DNA of 38,009 nt, taken from NCBI GenBank assembly GCA_051881335.1, contig JBJEPR010000197.1, positions 1 to 38,009 of the forward strand, given 5' to 3'. Below are positions 30,373-37,146 of this stretch, piece by piece. This DNA is from Fimenecus sp051881335. Lineage in GTDB: Bacteria > Bacillota > Clostridia > Oscillospirales > Acutalibacteraceae. The stretch's first letter is position 1. Each line of letters opens with the position of its first letter. A model generated the notes under the pieces. That model was not told the origin of the DNA, did no database searches, and saw only the letters and a program-made list of their open reading frames with translations. Position numbers and translations under genes: made by a program.

Positions 30373-31062
30373 TTATACCTTTTCCCCCGTTTCGGCGTTT
30401 AAAATATTTTTGAACACCGCAATGTGGGTACTTGAAATATATTTGTCCATATGCATACTGCCGAAATACCATTTATCAAAGGTACACGAATCGGACAGCT
30501 CCTCAAAATAGGCGTTTAAGGCTGTTACGCGCAGGGAATCATAATCTTTGAGCTGCAAAAAGCCCTTAATACGCAACGGCGGCTCATGAGTAATCACCAT
30601 ATCGACATGGTAATTTGCCGCTTCCAAGGCATGCGCGCCCGCGAGCAGCTCCTCACGCGTCGGAATTTCCTCACGCGACCAACTGTCGCCCTCGGAGCGA
30701 ATGTCAATATCGGGGCTTTCGCCGCCGCCCATCGTAAATACGGTTTTGCCGTCAATGGTAAAGACCTGCCCGCGCAAAAGGTGGTACAGATTGCCGTAAA
30801 TCTTGTGCACCTTTCCGCCGTTCCACTCGCTGATTTCATAATTATTTAAAAGTGAAAAATTTTCATGCGTGCCGTCAATAAAGCAAATATTATATTTGCG
30901 CTTGCCCAACTGCTTGATGATTTTCTGCTCTTTTTTGCTGTCATCCCATAAAAAGCCGAAATCCCCGCAGACAATGAGCGTATCGCCCGCTTTGAGCGCT
31001 TTTAAGCGCGACGGGGACAATCGTTCGACTTCACCGTGGGTATCCCCCGTAACATAAATCAA
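30373..31062 (-). CDS. Cytosolic metallophosphoesterase
   Basis: 229 residues without signal or membrane helix. Calcineurin-like motifs are in order: TGDTHGE (6-11), IVCGDFGFLW, FIDGTHENF (a GTHEN variant of GNHD), VITHEPPL and FGSMHMDKY (a GSMH variant of GHxH). The substitutions in the last two motifs keep the metal-binding histidines and asparagine. The start is a TTG at 31062 behind AGAGGAAG. It is upstream of and co-transcribed with the DHHW gene, and divergent from the carboxypeptidase gene. Substrate unknown. Confidence 0.88.
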   Translation of the reverse strand: MIYVTGDTHGEVERLSPSRLKALKAGDTLIVCGDFGFLWDDSKKEQKIIKQLGKRKYNICFIDGTHENFSLLNNYEISEWNGGKVHKIYGNLYHLLRGQVFTIDGKTVFTMGGGESPDIDIRSEGDSWSREEIPTREELLAGAHALEAANYHVDMVITHEPPLRIKGFLQLKDYDSLRVTALNAYFEELSDSCTFDKWYFGSMHMDKYISSTHIAVFKNILNAETGEKV

Positions 31063-31078
31063 AATTTTTCACTTCCTC

Positions 31079-31107
31079 TTGTTTCTACCGTAAAACTTTG
31101 GTATACT
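31079..31107 (+). promoter_or_regulatory. Promoter of the D-Ala-D-Ala carboxypeptidase gene
   Basis: TTGTTT (31079-31084), 17-base spacer, TATACT (31102-31107), giving a start near 31114. This excludes any start codon upstream of it. Confidence 0.65.
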
Positions 31108-31167
31108 CTATATCAGTATTTTACTATTTTACACGCTTTGAGACTTCTTTTCAAGGGGGATTTCGCG

Positions 31168-32517
31168 TTGAAAAGATTTATTTCCTATATTCTGACCGTG
31201 GTCCTGTTGCTTTTGCCGCTTTGTTCGGTCAAGAGTTCTGCCGCCTATAACAATTCGCTGGAAACCAGTGCAGATATCGTTCTGCTGATAAGCCTGGACA
31301 ATGACACGGTTATTTTTGACAAAAATGCGGACAAGGTCACAGCGCCCGCGTCACTGACAAAAATCACAACGGCGATTTTGACGATTGAAAACTGCGACGA
31401 TTTGGACGCGATGGTCACGATTAAGCAGTCCACCATTGATGCCATCAGCGGCACAAACAGCTCTACGGCGGGGTTAAAGGTCGGGGAGGAGCTTTCGGTG
31501 CGCAATCTTTTATACTGTATGATGGTCAAAAGCGCCAACGAGGCGGCGCTCGCACTTGCGGACTACATCGGCGGCAGTGTGTCGAACTTTGTGCAGATGA
31601 TGAACGATTTTGTAATGGATATGGGCTGTGAAAACACGCATTTTGACAACCCGCACGGGTTGGACTCGCCCGGGCAATACACCACCGCGCGCGACCTTGC
31701 AATGATTACCAAGCACGCGCTGACGCTCCCGCTGTTTGAGGAAATCGTCAACACCGTAAACTACAAACTGCCCGCCACCAACAAAAGCGGCGAGCGTAAT
31801 CTGCTTTCGACAAATTGGATGATTAACCCGAATTTTAAAACCTACTATTTAAAATATGCGCAGGGCATTAAAACCGGCACAACCACCAACGCGGGGCACT
31901 GCATCATTTCAAAGGCGAGCAAAGACGGCTACAATTATTTGGCGGTGGTCATGGGTGCGCCCGCCGAAGATGTTACAGGCGACGGCAACCCCGACAACTG
32001 CGCATTTTTGGAATGTAAAAAGATTTTTCAATGGGCGTTTGACAACATTCGCTTAACCAAGGTTGCCGACCCCACACAAATTGCGACAGTGGTGGATGTC
32101 AAGCTGTCGTGGAATGTGGACCATGTGCGGTTGGTGCCCGAAACCGAGGTCACGGCGCTCGTACCCGTGGGCAATGACGAAAACAGCGTGCTGTTGGAGG
32201 TGATCCCCGAAGAAACGCCCAAAACGGTAAACGCCCCGATTCAAAAGGGAGATGTTCTCGGCAAAGCACGCATTCTCTACGCGGAGGATGTCATCGCCAC
32301 GGTCAATTTGGTTGCGGCGGAGGATGTGCATATGAGTGTGATTTTGTTTGTTTTGGACGGCATTCAAAATATTTTCAAATCCACGCTGTTTCAAATCGTG
32401 TTTGCGCTGATTGTTTTGATTTTGGCAATTTACATCGGGCTGATTATACGCCACAATCAAAAGAAAAAGCGTCGAAAAGCCCCGAAACCCGTGAAGAATT
32501 TTCGGAATATGAAATAA
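31168..32517 (+). CDS. D-alanyl-D-alanine carboxypeptidase (DacF/PBP5-like, S11)
   Basis: 449 residues. A signal peptide (MKRFISYILTVVLLLLPLCS, cleavage near SSAA) leads into the S11 penicillin-binding domain: SLTK (62-65, nucleophile Ser62), SAN (122-124) and KTG (235-237). It removes the terminal D-Ala from peptidoglycan pentapeptides. A C-terminal beta domain follows (LTKVADPTQIATVVDVKL...). A true membrane helix near 405-430 (IVFALIVLILAIYIGLII) and a basic tail then replace the amphipathic anchor of E. coli PBP5. The start is TTG 31168 with AAGGGGGA 7 bases upstream. Because the genome is sporulating, a role in cortex or vegetative wall trimming is equally possible. Confidence 0.94.
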   Translation: MKRFISYILTVVLLLLPLCSVKSSAAYNNSLETSADIVLLISLDNDTVIFDKNADKVTAPASLTKITTAILTIENCDDLDAMVTIKQSTIDAISGTNSSTAGLKVGEELSVRNLLYCMMVKSANEAALALADYIGGSVSNFVQMMNDFVMDMGCENTHFDNPHGLDSPGQYTTARDLAMITKHALTLPLFEEIVNTVNYKLPATNKSGERNLLSTNWMINPNFKTYYLKYAQGIKTGTTTNAGHCIISKASKDGYNYLAVVMGAPAEDVTGDGNPDNCAFLECKKIFQWAFDNIRLTKVADPTQIATVVDVKLSWNVDHVRLVPETEVTALVPVGNDENSVLLEVIPEETPKTVNAPIQKGDVLGKARILYAEDVIATVNLVAAEDVHMSVILFVLDGIQNIFKSTLFQIVFALIVLILAIYIGLIIRHNQKKKRRKAPKPVKNFRNMK

Positions 32518-32532
32518 TAATAAATGAACTGC

Positions 32533-32570
32533 AAACCCGGTGTTCGCCAAAGTCAGCGCACACCGGGTTT
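32533..32570 (+). terminator. Terminator after the carboxypeptidase gene
   Basis: AAACCCGGTGT (32533-32543) pairs with ACACCGGGTTT (32560-32570), 16-base loop. The T-run after it is short. Confidence 0.7.
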
Positions 32571-32604
32571 CATTGTAGGTATAGAGACGCATTGCGCACC
32601 TGTT

Positions 32605-32693
32605 TGTCATTCTGACGCAACAGCCAAAGCATCTTGTTTCGCATATATTTTATTTTGTGGGATTGGAGATCCTTCGCTTCGTACAGAATGACA
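32605..32693 (+). repeat. Dispersed inverted-repeat unit E (type 1)
   Basis: 89 bases from TGTCATTCTGACGC to GTACAGAATGACA, with GGAGATCCTTCGCTTCG in the right arm. It is placed between the convergent carboxypeptidase and hflX genes; the left arm is more diverged than in other copies. A partial GTAGGGCGAGG remnant follows at 32721. Confidence 0.82.
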
Positions 32694-32735
32694 AATTGGG
32701 ATTTGCATTTGTGTTTATACGGTAGGGCGAGGCAA

Positions 32736-33983
32736 TCACAAAAGATACCCTCGCAAGCGTTCCAACAACGCGGTATCGACCACAATTTCCGCTTTGGTGC
32801 CCTCGGGCAGAAATTCCTCGGACAGCACCTGCCCGTTCTCGCGGATTTGTGAAAGCAAGTGCCCCTCGGCAAAGGGAATGAGCACCGTGGCGCGCGTGAC
32901 GGTTTTCTGCAAAGTGTTTTCCATCGCCGCAAGCAAGTCGGGTATCCCCTCGCCCGTTACAGCGCTGATATGCACGGTGTTGCCGACGGTGGGTAAGTCA
33001 TACAGCGCGGGCACGCGGTCGCACTTATTCATTACGGTAATCAACGGCGTGTGCGCACAGCCGAGGTCTGCAAGCAAGTGTTCCGTTACTTCCAAATGCT
33101 CGGCGCACGAAGGGTCGGACGCGTCGCAGACATTGAGCAGTAAATCCGCCGCTTTCGCCTCCTCCAAGGTTGACTTAAACGCCTCCACCAAATGATGCGG
33201 CAAACGGCGCACCAGCCCGACGGTATCGACCAGCATTACGCTTTGCCCGTTCGGGAGCGTCAGCTTGCGCGCGGTAGGGTCTAAGGTCGCAAACAGCTTA
33301 TCCTCTGCCAACACGCCTGCCTCAGTTAAGGTGTTCAACAGTGTGGATTTGCCCGCATTCGTGTAACCGACAATCGCCACCGTCGTTATGCCGTCTTTTT
33401 TGCGCCGTGTACGCTGTGCATTGCGGCGTTTTTCAATTTGCCGCAGTTCCTCTTTTAATGCATAAATGCGCCGACGGATATGGCGGCGGTCACTTTCCAA
33501 TTTTGTTTCGCCCGGACCGCGCGTGCCGATACCGCCGCCCAACCGCGATAACGATTTCCCCTGCCCCGCAAGGCGCGGCAACGCGTATTGCAGTTGTGCT
33601 AATTCCACCTGAATTTTGCCCTCGCGACTGCGGGCGCGCTGGGCGAAAATATCCAAAATCAGCGTGGTGCGGTCTATCACGCGCGTATGCGTTTCGCGCT
33701 CTAAATTGCGCTGTTGTGCGGGACTTAATTCCCCGTCGGCAATGAGCAAATCAACTTCGTTATTCTCACAAAATTCCTTGACCTCTGCCAGTCTGCCCGA
33801 CCCGATATAGGTGGCGGGATTGGGACTTTCGAGTTTTTGCGATACCACGCAGACCGTCTCTGCCCCCGCGGTTTTGCTCAATTCTTCGAGTTCCGCCAAG
33901 GAAATCTCGCAATCGTATTCCCCTGTATCCACGCCCAACAACACGGCGCGCTCGGGATTTTGAGAATTTTCGTAAAAAGCCAT
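32736..33983 (-). CDS. hflX: GTPase HflX
   Basis: 415-residue ribosome-associated GTPase that splits or rescues stalled 70S ribosomes, particularly under stress. The N-terminal HflX domain (about 1-190) has the PNPATYIGSGRLAEVKEF segment, the LARLQYALPRL-like helix (LAQLQYALPRL) and the glycine-rich GGGIGTRGPGETKLE loop. The G domain carries G1 GYTNAGKST, G2 around FATLDPTARK, G3 DTVGLVRRLP and G4 NKCD. The ATG at 33983 is preceded by GGAAAGAAG and fits the promoter. An ATG at 34001 would lie about nine bases from the transcription start with no ribosome binding site. Confidence 0.97.
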   Translation of the reverse strand: MAFYENSQNPERAVLLGVDTGEYDCEISLAELEELSKTAGAETVCVVSQKLESPNPATYIGSGRLAEVKEFCENNEVDLLIADGELSPAQQRNLERETHTRVIDRTTLILDIFAQRARSREGKIQVELAQLQYALPRLAGQGKSLSRLGGGIGTRGPGETKLESDRRHIRRRIYALKEELRQIEKRRNAQRTRRKKDGITTVAIVGYTNAGKSTLLNTLTEAGVLAEDKLFATLDPTARKLTLPNGQSVMLVDTVGLVRRLPHHLVEAFKSTLEEAKAADLLLNVCDASDPSCAEHLEVTEHLLADLGCAHTPLITVMNKCDRVPALYDLPTVGNTVHISAVTGEGIPDLLAAMENTLQKTVTRATVLIPFAEGHLLSQIRENGQVLSEEFLPEGTKAEIVVDTALLERLRGYLL

Positions 33984-34016
33984 TTTGCAACTTCTTTCCA
34001 TAGGATTTCTGTATTT

Positions 34017-34045
34017 AGTTTACCACACACACCAAAAATCAGCAA
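34017..34045 (-). promoter_or_regulatory. Sigma-A promoter of hflX
   Basis: Minus strand TTGCTG (34045-34040), 17-base spacer, TAAACT (34022-34017). Confidence 0.7.
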
Positions 34046-34068
34046 TAGAATTTCCAAAGCGCCGTATG

Positions 34069-34076
34069 CATATACT
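34069..34076 (+). promoter_or_regulatory. Possible sporulation-type -10 element before ylmC
   Basis: CATATACT matches seven of eight positions of the sigma-E -10 consensus CATACANT. GAATTT about 14 bases upstream is a loose -35 match. No convincing sigma-A -35 is present. Confidence 0.35.
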
Positions 34077-34093
34077 GTATCGGAGGTGTTTTG

Positions 34094-34396
34094 ATGAACT
34101 GCTGTGTGACGGATTTGCGCGAAAAAGAAATCATCAATTTAAAAGACGGTTGTCGGTTGGGTTCGGTGTGCGATGTAGAAATCGACACCTGCACGGGGCG
34201 CGTGCTTGCGCTGATTGTATTCGGGAAATCCAAACTTATGGGCTTCGGCTCTCGGACAGACGATATACGCATTGCGTGGGAGGCCATTGAGGTCATCGGT
34301 GACGATACGATTTTGGTGCGGTTTGACTGCCCCGAAGCGTGTAAACCGAGCCCGAAAAAGAAAAATGCGCTCGATTCCCTGTTTCGGCAAGGATAA
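34094..34396 (+). CDS. ylmC: YlmC/YmxH family sporulation protein (PRC-barrel)
   Basis: 100 residues. The sequence DLREKEIINLKDGCRLGSVCDVEID followed by TGRVLALIVFGKSK is the YlmC/YmxH pattern, a PRC-barrel-like fold found in spore-forming Bacillota. The last 20 residues are basic and variable. The ATG at 34094 follows GGAGGTG; a TTG directly before it is ignored. It is a single gene divergent from hflX and convergent with hpf. Molecular role is not established. Confidence 0.92.
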   Translation: MNCCVTDLREKEIINLKDGCRLGSVCDVEIDTCTGRVLALIVFGKSKLMGFGSRTDDIRIAWEAIEVIGDDTILVRFDCPEACKPSPKKKNALDSLFRQG

Positions 34397-34416
34397 ACGC
34401 AACATACACGCGAAAA

Positions 34417-34444
34417 TGCGCCCCGCGAACACACGCGGGGCGCA
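34417..34444 (-). terminator. Intrinsic terminator between hpf and ylmC
   Basis: 11-bp GC-rich stem TGCGCCCCGCG (34417-34427) with CGCGGGGCGCA (34434-34444). On the minus strand it is followed by TTTTCG; on the plus strand only a weak T-rich stretch follows. Confidence 0.8.
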
Positions 34445-34466
34445 CATATTGTCTTCATTTCAAAAA

Positions 34467-35003
34467 TCAGCCGTCAGCCTCTGGCTCTAACAAGGAATAG
34501 CCGCCGTCACTGCGTTTATATACCACATTCACCGCGTCCGTTTCAGCGTTGCGGAACAGATAAAACGCGTGCCCGAGCATATTCATTTGCAAAATCGCTT
34601 CGTCCACGGTTTCGGGCTTTAAGGCGACGGACTTTGTACGAATAACCTCGTATTCCTCCTCGGTCTCTTCTGCCGTGTCGGGAGCGTTGAACACCTCGTC
34701 AAACGAAACCTCGCGCAGTCTGCGTTCCAATTTGGTTTTATTTTTGCGGATTTGGCGAATGAGCGAATCGACGCAAGCGTCCAACGCATCCTCCAAATCT
34801 TGGGAGCGCTCCTGCGCGCGGAATATAAAGCCGCCCTTTTGGAGCGTAATTTCAACAATTTTGATGTTTTTCTCCACGGTGGCGGTGATTTTCGCCGTCG
34901 CGTCAGGGCCGAAGAATTTTTCGACCTTTTGCAGTTTTTTCTCGGCATGCGCCTTAAAAGACTCTCTGGGTGTGCATTTTCTGCCGATGATGGTAATGTT
35001 CAT
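34467..35003 (-). CDS. hpf: Ribosome hibernation promoting factor, long form
   Basis: 178 residues. The N-terminal S30AE domain (about 1-100; MNITIIGRKCTPRESFKAHAEKK start, many conserved lysines and arginines) binds the decoding centre. The C-terminal domain (about 122-178; KSVALKPETVDEAILQMNMLGHAFYLFRNAET) drives formation of 100S dimers in Bacillota. The start is ATG 35003 behind AAGGGGA; an in-frame start nine codons earlier is rejected. It is monocistronic with a terminator downstream and a leader hairpin upstream. Confidence 0.97.
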   Translation of the reverse strand: MNITIIGRKCTPRESFKAHAEKKLQKVEKFFGPDATAKITATVEKNIKIVEITLQKGGFIFRAQERSQDLEDALDACVDSLIRQIRKNKTKLERRLREVSFDEVFNAPDTAEETEEEYEVIRTKSVALKPETVDEAILQMNMLGHAFYLFRNAETDAVNVVYKRSDGGYSLLEPEADG

Positions 35004-35027
35004 TCTGAAATCCCCTTTGTATATATT

Positions 35028-35047
35028 CAAAAGCGTTGCCGCTTTTG
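35028..35047 (-). other. Leader hairpin with GNRA tetraloop in hpf mRNA
   Basis: On the minus strand CAAAAGCG-GCAA-CGCTTTTG is a perfect 8-bp stem closed by a GCAA tetraloop, between the promoter and the ribosome binding site. It is not followed by a T-run, so it is not a terminator; mRNA stabilisation or protein binding is possible. Confidence 0.6.
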
Positions 35048-35061
35048 TTTTCTACAGCATC

Positions 35062-35090
35062 AGTATAGCACACTTTGTTTAAAAAATAAA
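35062..35090 (-). promoter_or_regulatory. Promoter of hpf
   Basis: Minus strand TATACT (35067-35062) with a weak -35 TTTATT (35090-35085) at 17 bases. The upstream 35100-35160 is AT-rich and may act as an UP element. Confidence 0.6.
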
Positions 35091-35167
35091 GACTGTTTTT
35101 AAAATTTTTGTTAAGTTTGTATAATTTTGTCGTGTTTTAAAGAGATTTGATGAAACCAAACGGCACG

Positions 35168-35335
35168 CGGCGGAACGGTACGACCATGCCCTACGCGCAC
35201 ACAGTACATTTCATGCGTAGGGGCGGGTTTCCACGCCCGCCCGTGGATTTTGATGTGTTTTTACGGAACGGTCAAGACCGTTCCCTACGCACGAAATAAA
35301 ATTTTCAGGGTAGGGCGGGAGCAAGCCCCACCCGA
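35168..35335. repeat. Composite of type 2 and type 3 palindromic elements
   Basis: In order: an inverse type 2 element (CGGAACGGTACGACCATGCC..., 35171-35195); a linker; a type 3 element (GTAGGGGCGGGTTTCCACGC, 35217-35243); an inverse type 2 element (ACGGAACGGTCAAGACCGTT..., 35263-35289); and a GTAGGGCGGG...CCCACCCG variant (35310-35335). The first two are head to head, as at 13318-13392. The array lies between the hpf promoter and type 1 unit F and contains no gene. Confidence 0.8.
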
Positions 35336-35336
35336 A

Positions 35337-35425
35337 TGTCATTCTGCGCCGTCAGGCGAAGAATCTCGTCTTGCATATTTTTTGATTTGTTCAGTTTGAG
35401 ATCCTTCGCTTCGCTCAGGATGACA
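35337..35425 (+). repeat. Dispersed inverted-repeat unit F (type 1)
   Basis: 89 bases, TGTCATTCTGCGCCGTCAGG to GCTCAGGATGACA, almost the same as unit A at 8075. It starts nine bases past the stop codon of the fumarate hydratase gene. Confidence 0.88.
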
Positions 35426-35433
35426 ATAGCAGA

Positions 35434-36276
35434 TTACAGCGTCATTTCTGCGTGGCGGGTGACATGGCACCCGATATTCACTGCGGCGGGCAAACCCGCA
35501 ATATGCGTGGGGGCAACCTCAATATTTACCGCTAACGCCGTGGTTTTGCCGCCAAATCCCTGCGGTCCGACGCCGAGCGCATTGATGCGTTCTAAAAGCC
35601 GCACTTCCATTTCAGCATAAAACGGATTTTTATTGCGGACAGACACGGGGCGGCACAGCGCTTTTTTGGCAAGATAGGCACAATATTCAAAATCGCCGCC
35701 GAACCCGACGCCCAGCACCATCGGCGGGCAAGGGTTGCCGCCTGCGTCGCGGACAACCTGCACCACAAAATCCTCTAAATCCGCCGCTTTGGCAGACGGC
35801 GTAAACATTTTCATTTGGCTCATATTTTCACTGCCGAAGCCTTTGGGCGCGGCGAGAATATGGATTTTGTCGCCAGGGACGATGCGCGTATGTATCACAG
35901 CGGGGGTGTTATCCTCGGTATTGACGCGGTCCAGCGGGTCGCGCACCACGGATTTACGCAACAGCCCCTCTGTATAGCCTTTTGCTACGCCGCGGTTGAC
36001 CGCCGCCTCAAAATCGCCGTCGACAATATGTACCTCCTGCCCGATTTCAAAAAACAGCACCGCCATACCGGTATCCTGGCAAATCGGTATATCCAAATCC
36101 TTTGCCGCCTCTAAATTCTCTAAAAGCGCGCCCATAATCTGTTTGGGGAGCGCCTCGCACTCCGCCTTTTCGCCGCACGCAATACAGCTACGCAAATCGT
36201 CGGGCAAAATTTTGTTGGCGCGCACCAAAAGAGACGCCACGGCCGTTTCAATTTCCTGTACTTTGATTTCTCTCAT
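35434..36276 (-). CDS. fumA: Fumarate hydratase class I, alpha subunit (FumA N-terminal / TtdA type)
   Basis: 280 residues, the normal size of the separate alpha subunit. The three cysteines that hold the [4Fe-4S] cluster are visible: C66 in ICQDTG, C183 in GGNPCPP and C270 in NIGCHV. The substrate-binding GFGSENMS segment is present. The enzyme interconverts fumarate and malate (some members use tartrate) but needs a beta subunit, whose gene normally follows directly. Here the next sequence downstream is a repeat array and hpf, so the beta gene is elsewhere or lost. The ATG follows AAAGGAA, immediately after the T-run of the yabR terminator; no promoter is visible between. Confidence 0.94.
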   Translation of the reverse strand: MREIKVQEIETAVASLLVRANKILPDDLRSCIACGEKAECEALPKQIMGALLENLEAAKDLDIPICQDTGMAVLFFEIGQEVHIVDGDFEAAVNRGVAKGYTEGLLRKSVVRDPLDRVNTEDNTPAVIHTRIVPGDKIHILAAPKGFGSENMSQMKMFTPSAKAADLEDFVVQVVRDAGGNPCPPMVLGVGFGGDFEYCAYLAKKALCRPVSVRNKNPFYAEMEVRLLERINALGVGPQGFGGKTTALAVNIEVAPTHIAGLPAAVNIGCHVTRHAEMTL

Positions 36277-36293
36277 CGGTTTTATTCCTTTAC

Positions 36294-36324
36294 AAAAACA
36301 GGCAGACGAGCGTTCGTCTGCCTG
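36294..36324 (-). terminator. Intrinsic terminator after yabR, abutting the fumarate hydratase start
   Basis: Minus strand CAGGCAGACGA-ACGC-TCGTCTGCCTG (36324-36299) followed by TTTTTGT. The T-run runs straight into the AAAGGAA ribosome binding site of the next gene. Confidence 0.88.
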
Positions 36325-36333
36325 CGTATTTTT

Positions 36334-36786
36334 TTACTTGCGGCGCGAATACGAACCGCGTCTGCCGCCGTCGTTCGCACGCTTTAAATCGGAAATTTTT
36401 TCGTCGCTGACCTGTTTGAAGCGTGCCATCATATCCTCAAACGATTGCGGCTCATTGCTTTTGGGCTCGGCGCCTTTCCAAACATTCGGCGCACCGCTTC
36501 GTCTGCCGTTTTGCCGCTCTCTGCGCGGGCGCTCCCCCTCGTTTTGCGCAGGCGGGTCCATTGTCTTTTTGATGGACAAGCTAACCTTTCCCTCGGGCGT
36601 TACATCTAAGACCTTGACCTTGACGGTCTGCCCCTCTTTCAGAAAATCGTGAATGTCACTGACGAAGCTCGTAGAAACCTCAGAGATATGTACCATACCG
36701 GTTACATTGTCCGGTAAGGTGACAAACGCCCCGAAATTTGTCAGCCCCGTTACTTTGCCTTCCAGAATTGCCCCAACTTCGACCAT
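36334..36786 (-). CDS. yabR: S1 domain RNA-binding protein (YabR-like)
   Basis: 150 residues. A single S1 domain occupies about 1-75 (GAILEGKVTGLTNFGAFVTL, GMVHISEVS, GQTVKVKVLDVTPEGKVSLSIK). The rest is a basic, low-complexity tail (RPRRERQNGRR, GGRRGSYSRRK) likely to contact RNA. Order and strand match the yabP-yabQ-divIC-yabR cluster of B. subtilis. GGGAGG lies about 13 bases before the ATG, longer than usual. The exact role is not known; RNA binding is family knowledge. Confidence 0.93.
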   Translation of the reverse strand: MVEVGAILEGKVTGLTNFGAFVTLPDNVTGMVHISEVSTSFVSDIHDFLKEGQTVKVKVLDVTPEGKVSLSIKKTMDPPAQNEGERPRRERQNGRRSGAPNVWKGAEPKSNEPQSFEDMMARFKQVSDEKISDLKRANDGGRRGSYSRRK

Positions 36787-36825
36787 AAAAAAGAATTGTC
36801 CTCCCGGTGAGCCGCCAACTGTAAG

Positions 36826-37146
36826 TCAGTTGCTCGGTGTAATATCGTAGTATACCTTTTCGTCAGGCATAACATACCCTAATTTCTCGCGTGCGACGCG
36901 CTCGATATATTCTTTTTCGTCGCCGCCGTCCACAACTGCCTGCAACCGCTCGTTTTCCGCCTGTTGCGCAACAATCTGTGCCTGAATTTGCGCCGCTTCT
37001 TTTTCTTTTTCGCGGATTTCCAACTGTGCACTGATGAAGCTAATCACAAAATACCCTGCTGCAAGCAACAGAGCCAAAGTCAAAATGAAGCTATGTTTTT
37101 GGGGTTTTCTTTTTTTTGCTTTCATTTTCCTTACCGTTTCTTTCAT
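36826..37146 (-). CDS. divIC: Septum formation initiator DivIC/FtsB-like protein
   Basis: 106 residues, a bitopic division protein. A short basic cytosolic N terminus, one helix (about 19-40, SFILTLALLLAAGYFVISFI), a coiled coil (42-70, REKEKEAAQIQAQIVAQQAENERLQ) and the family C-terminal motif EYIERVAREKLGYVMPDEKVYYD are seen. It works with FtsL and DivIB in the divisome. The start is uncertain: ATG 37146 has GGGGGAAG at long spacing, while ATG 37125 has AAGGA at short spacing. Either way it overlaps yabQ. A small hairpin (CAACTG-ACTTA-CAGTTG) spans its stop codon. Confidence 0.92.
   Translation of the reverse strand: MKETVRKMKAKKRKPQKHSFILTLALLLAAGYFVISFISAQLEIREKEKEAAQIQAQIVAQQAENERLQAVVDGGDEKEYIERVAREKLGYVMPDEKVYYDITPSN

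Noticed and set aside
35336..35620. Open frame containing SLRSFASLRMT
   Set aside because: It begins inside repeat unit F and runs antisense into the fumarate hydratase gene; it is a repeat-derived artefact.
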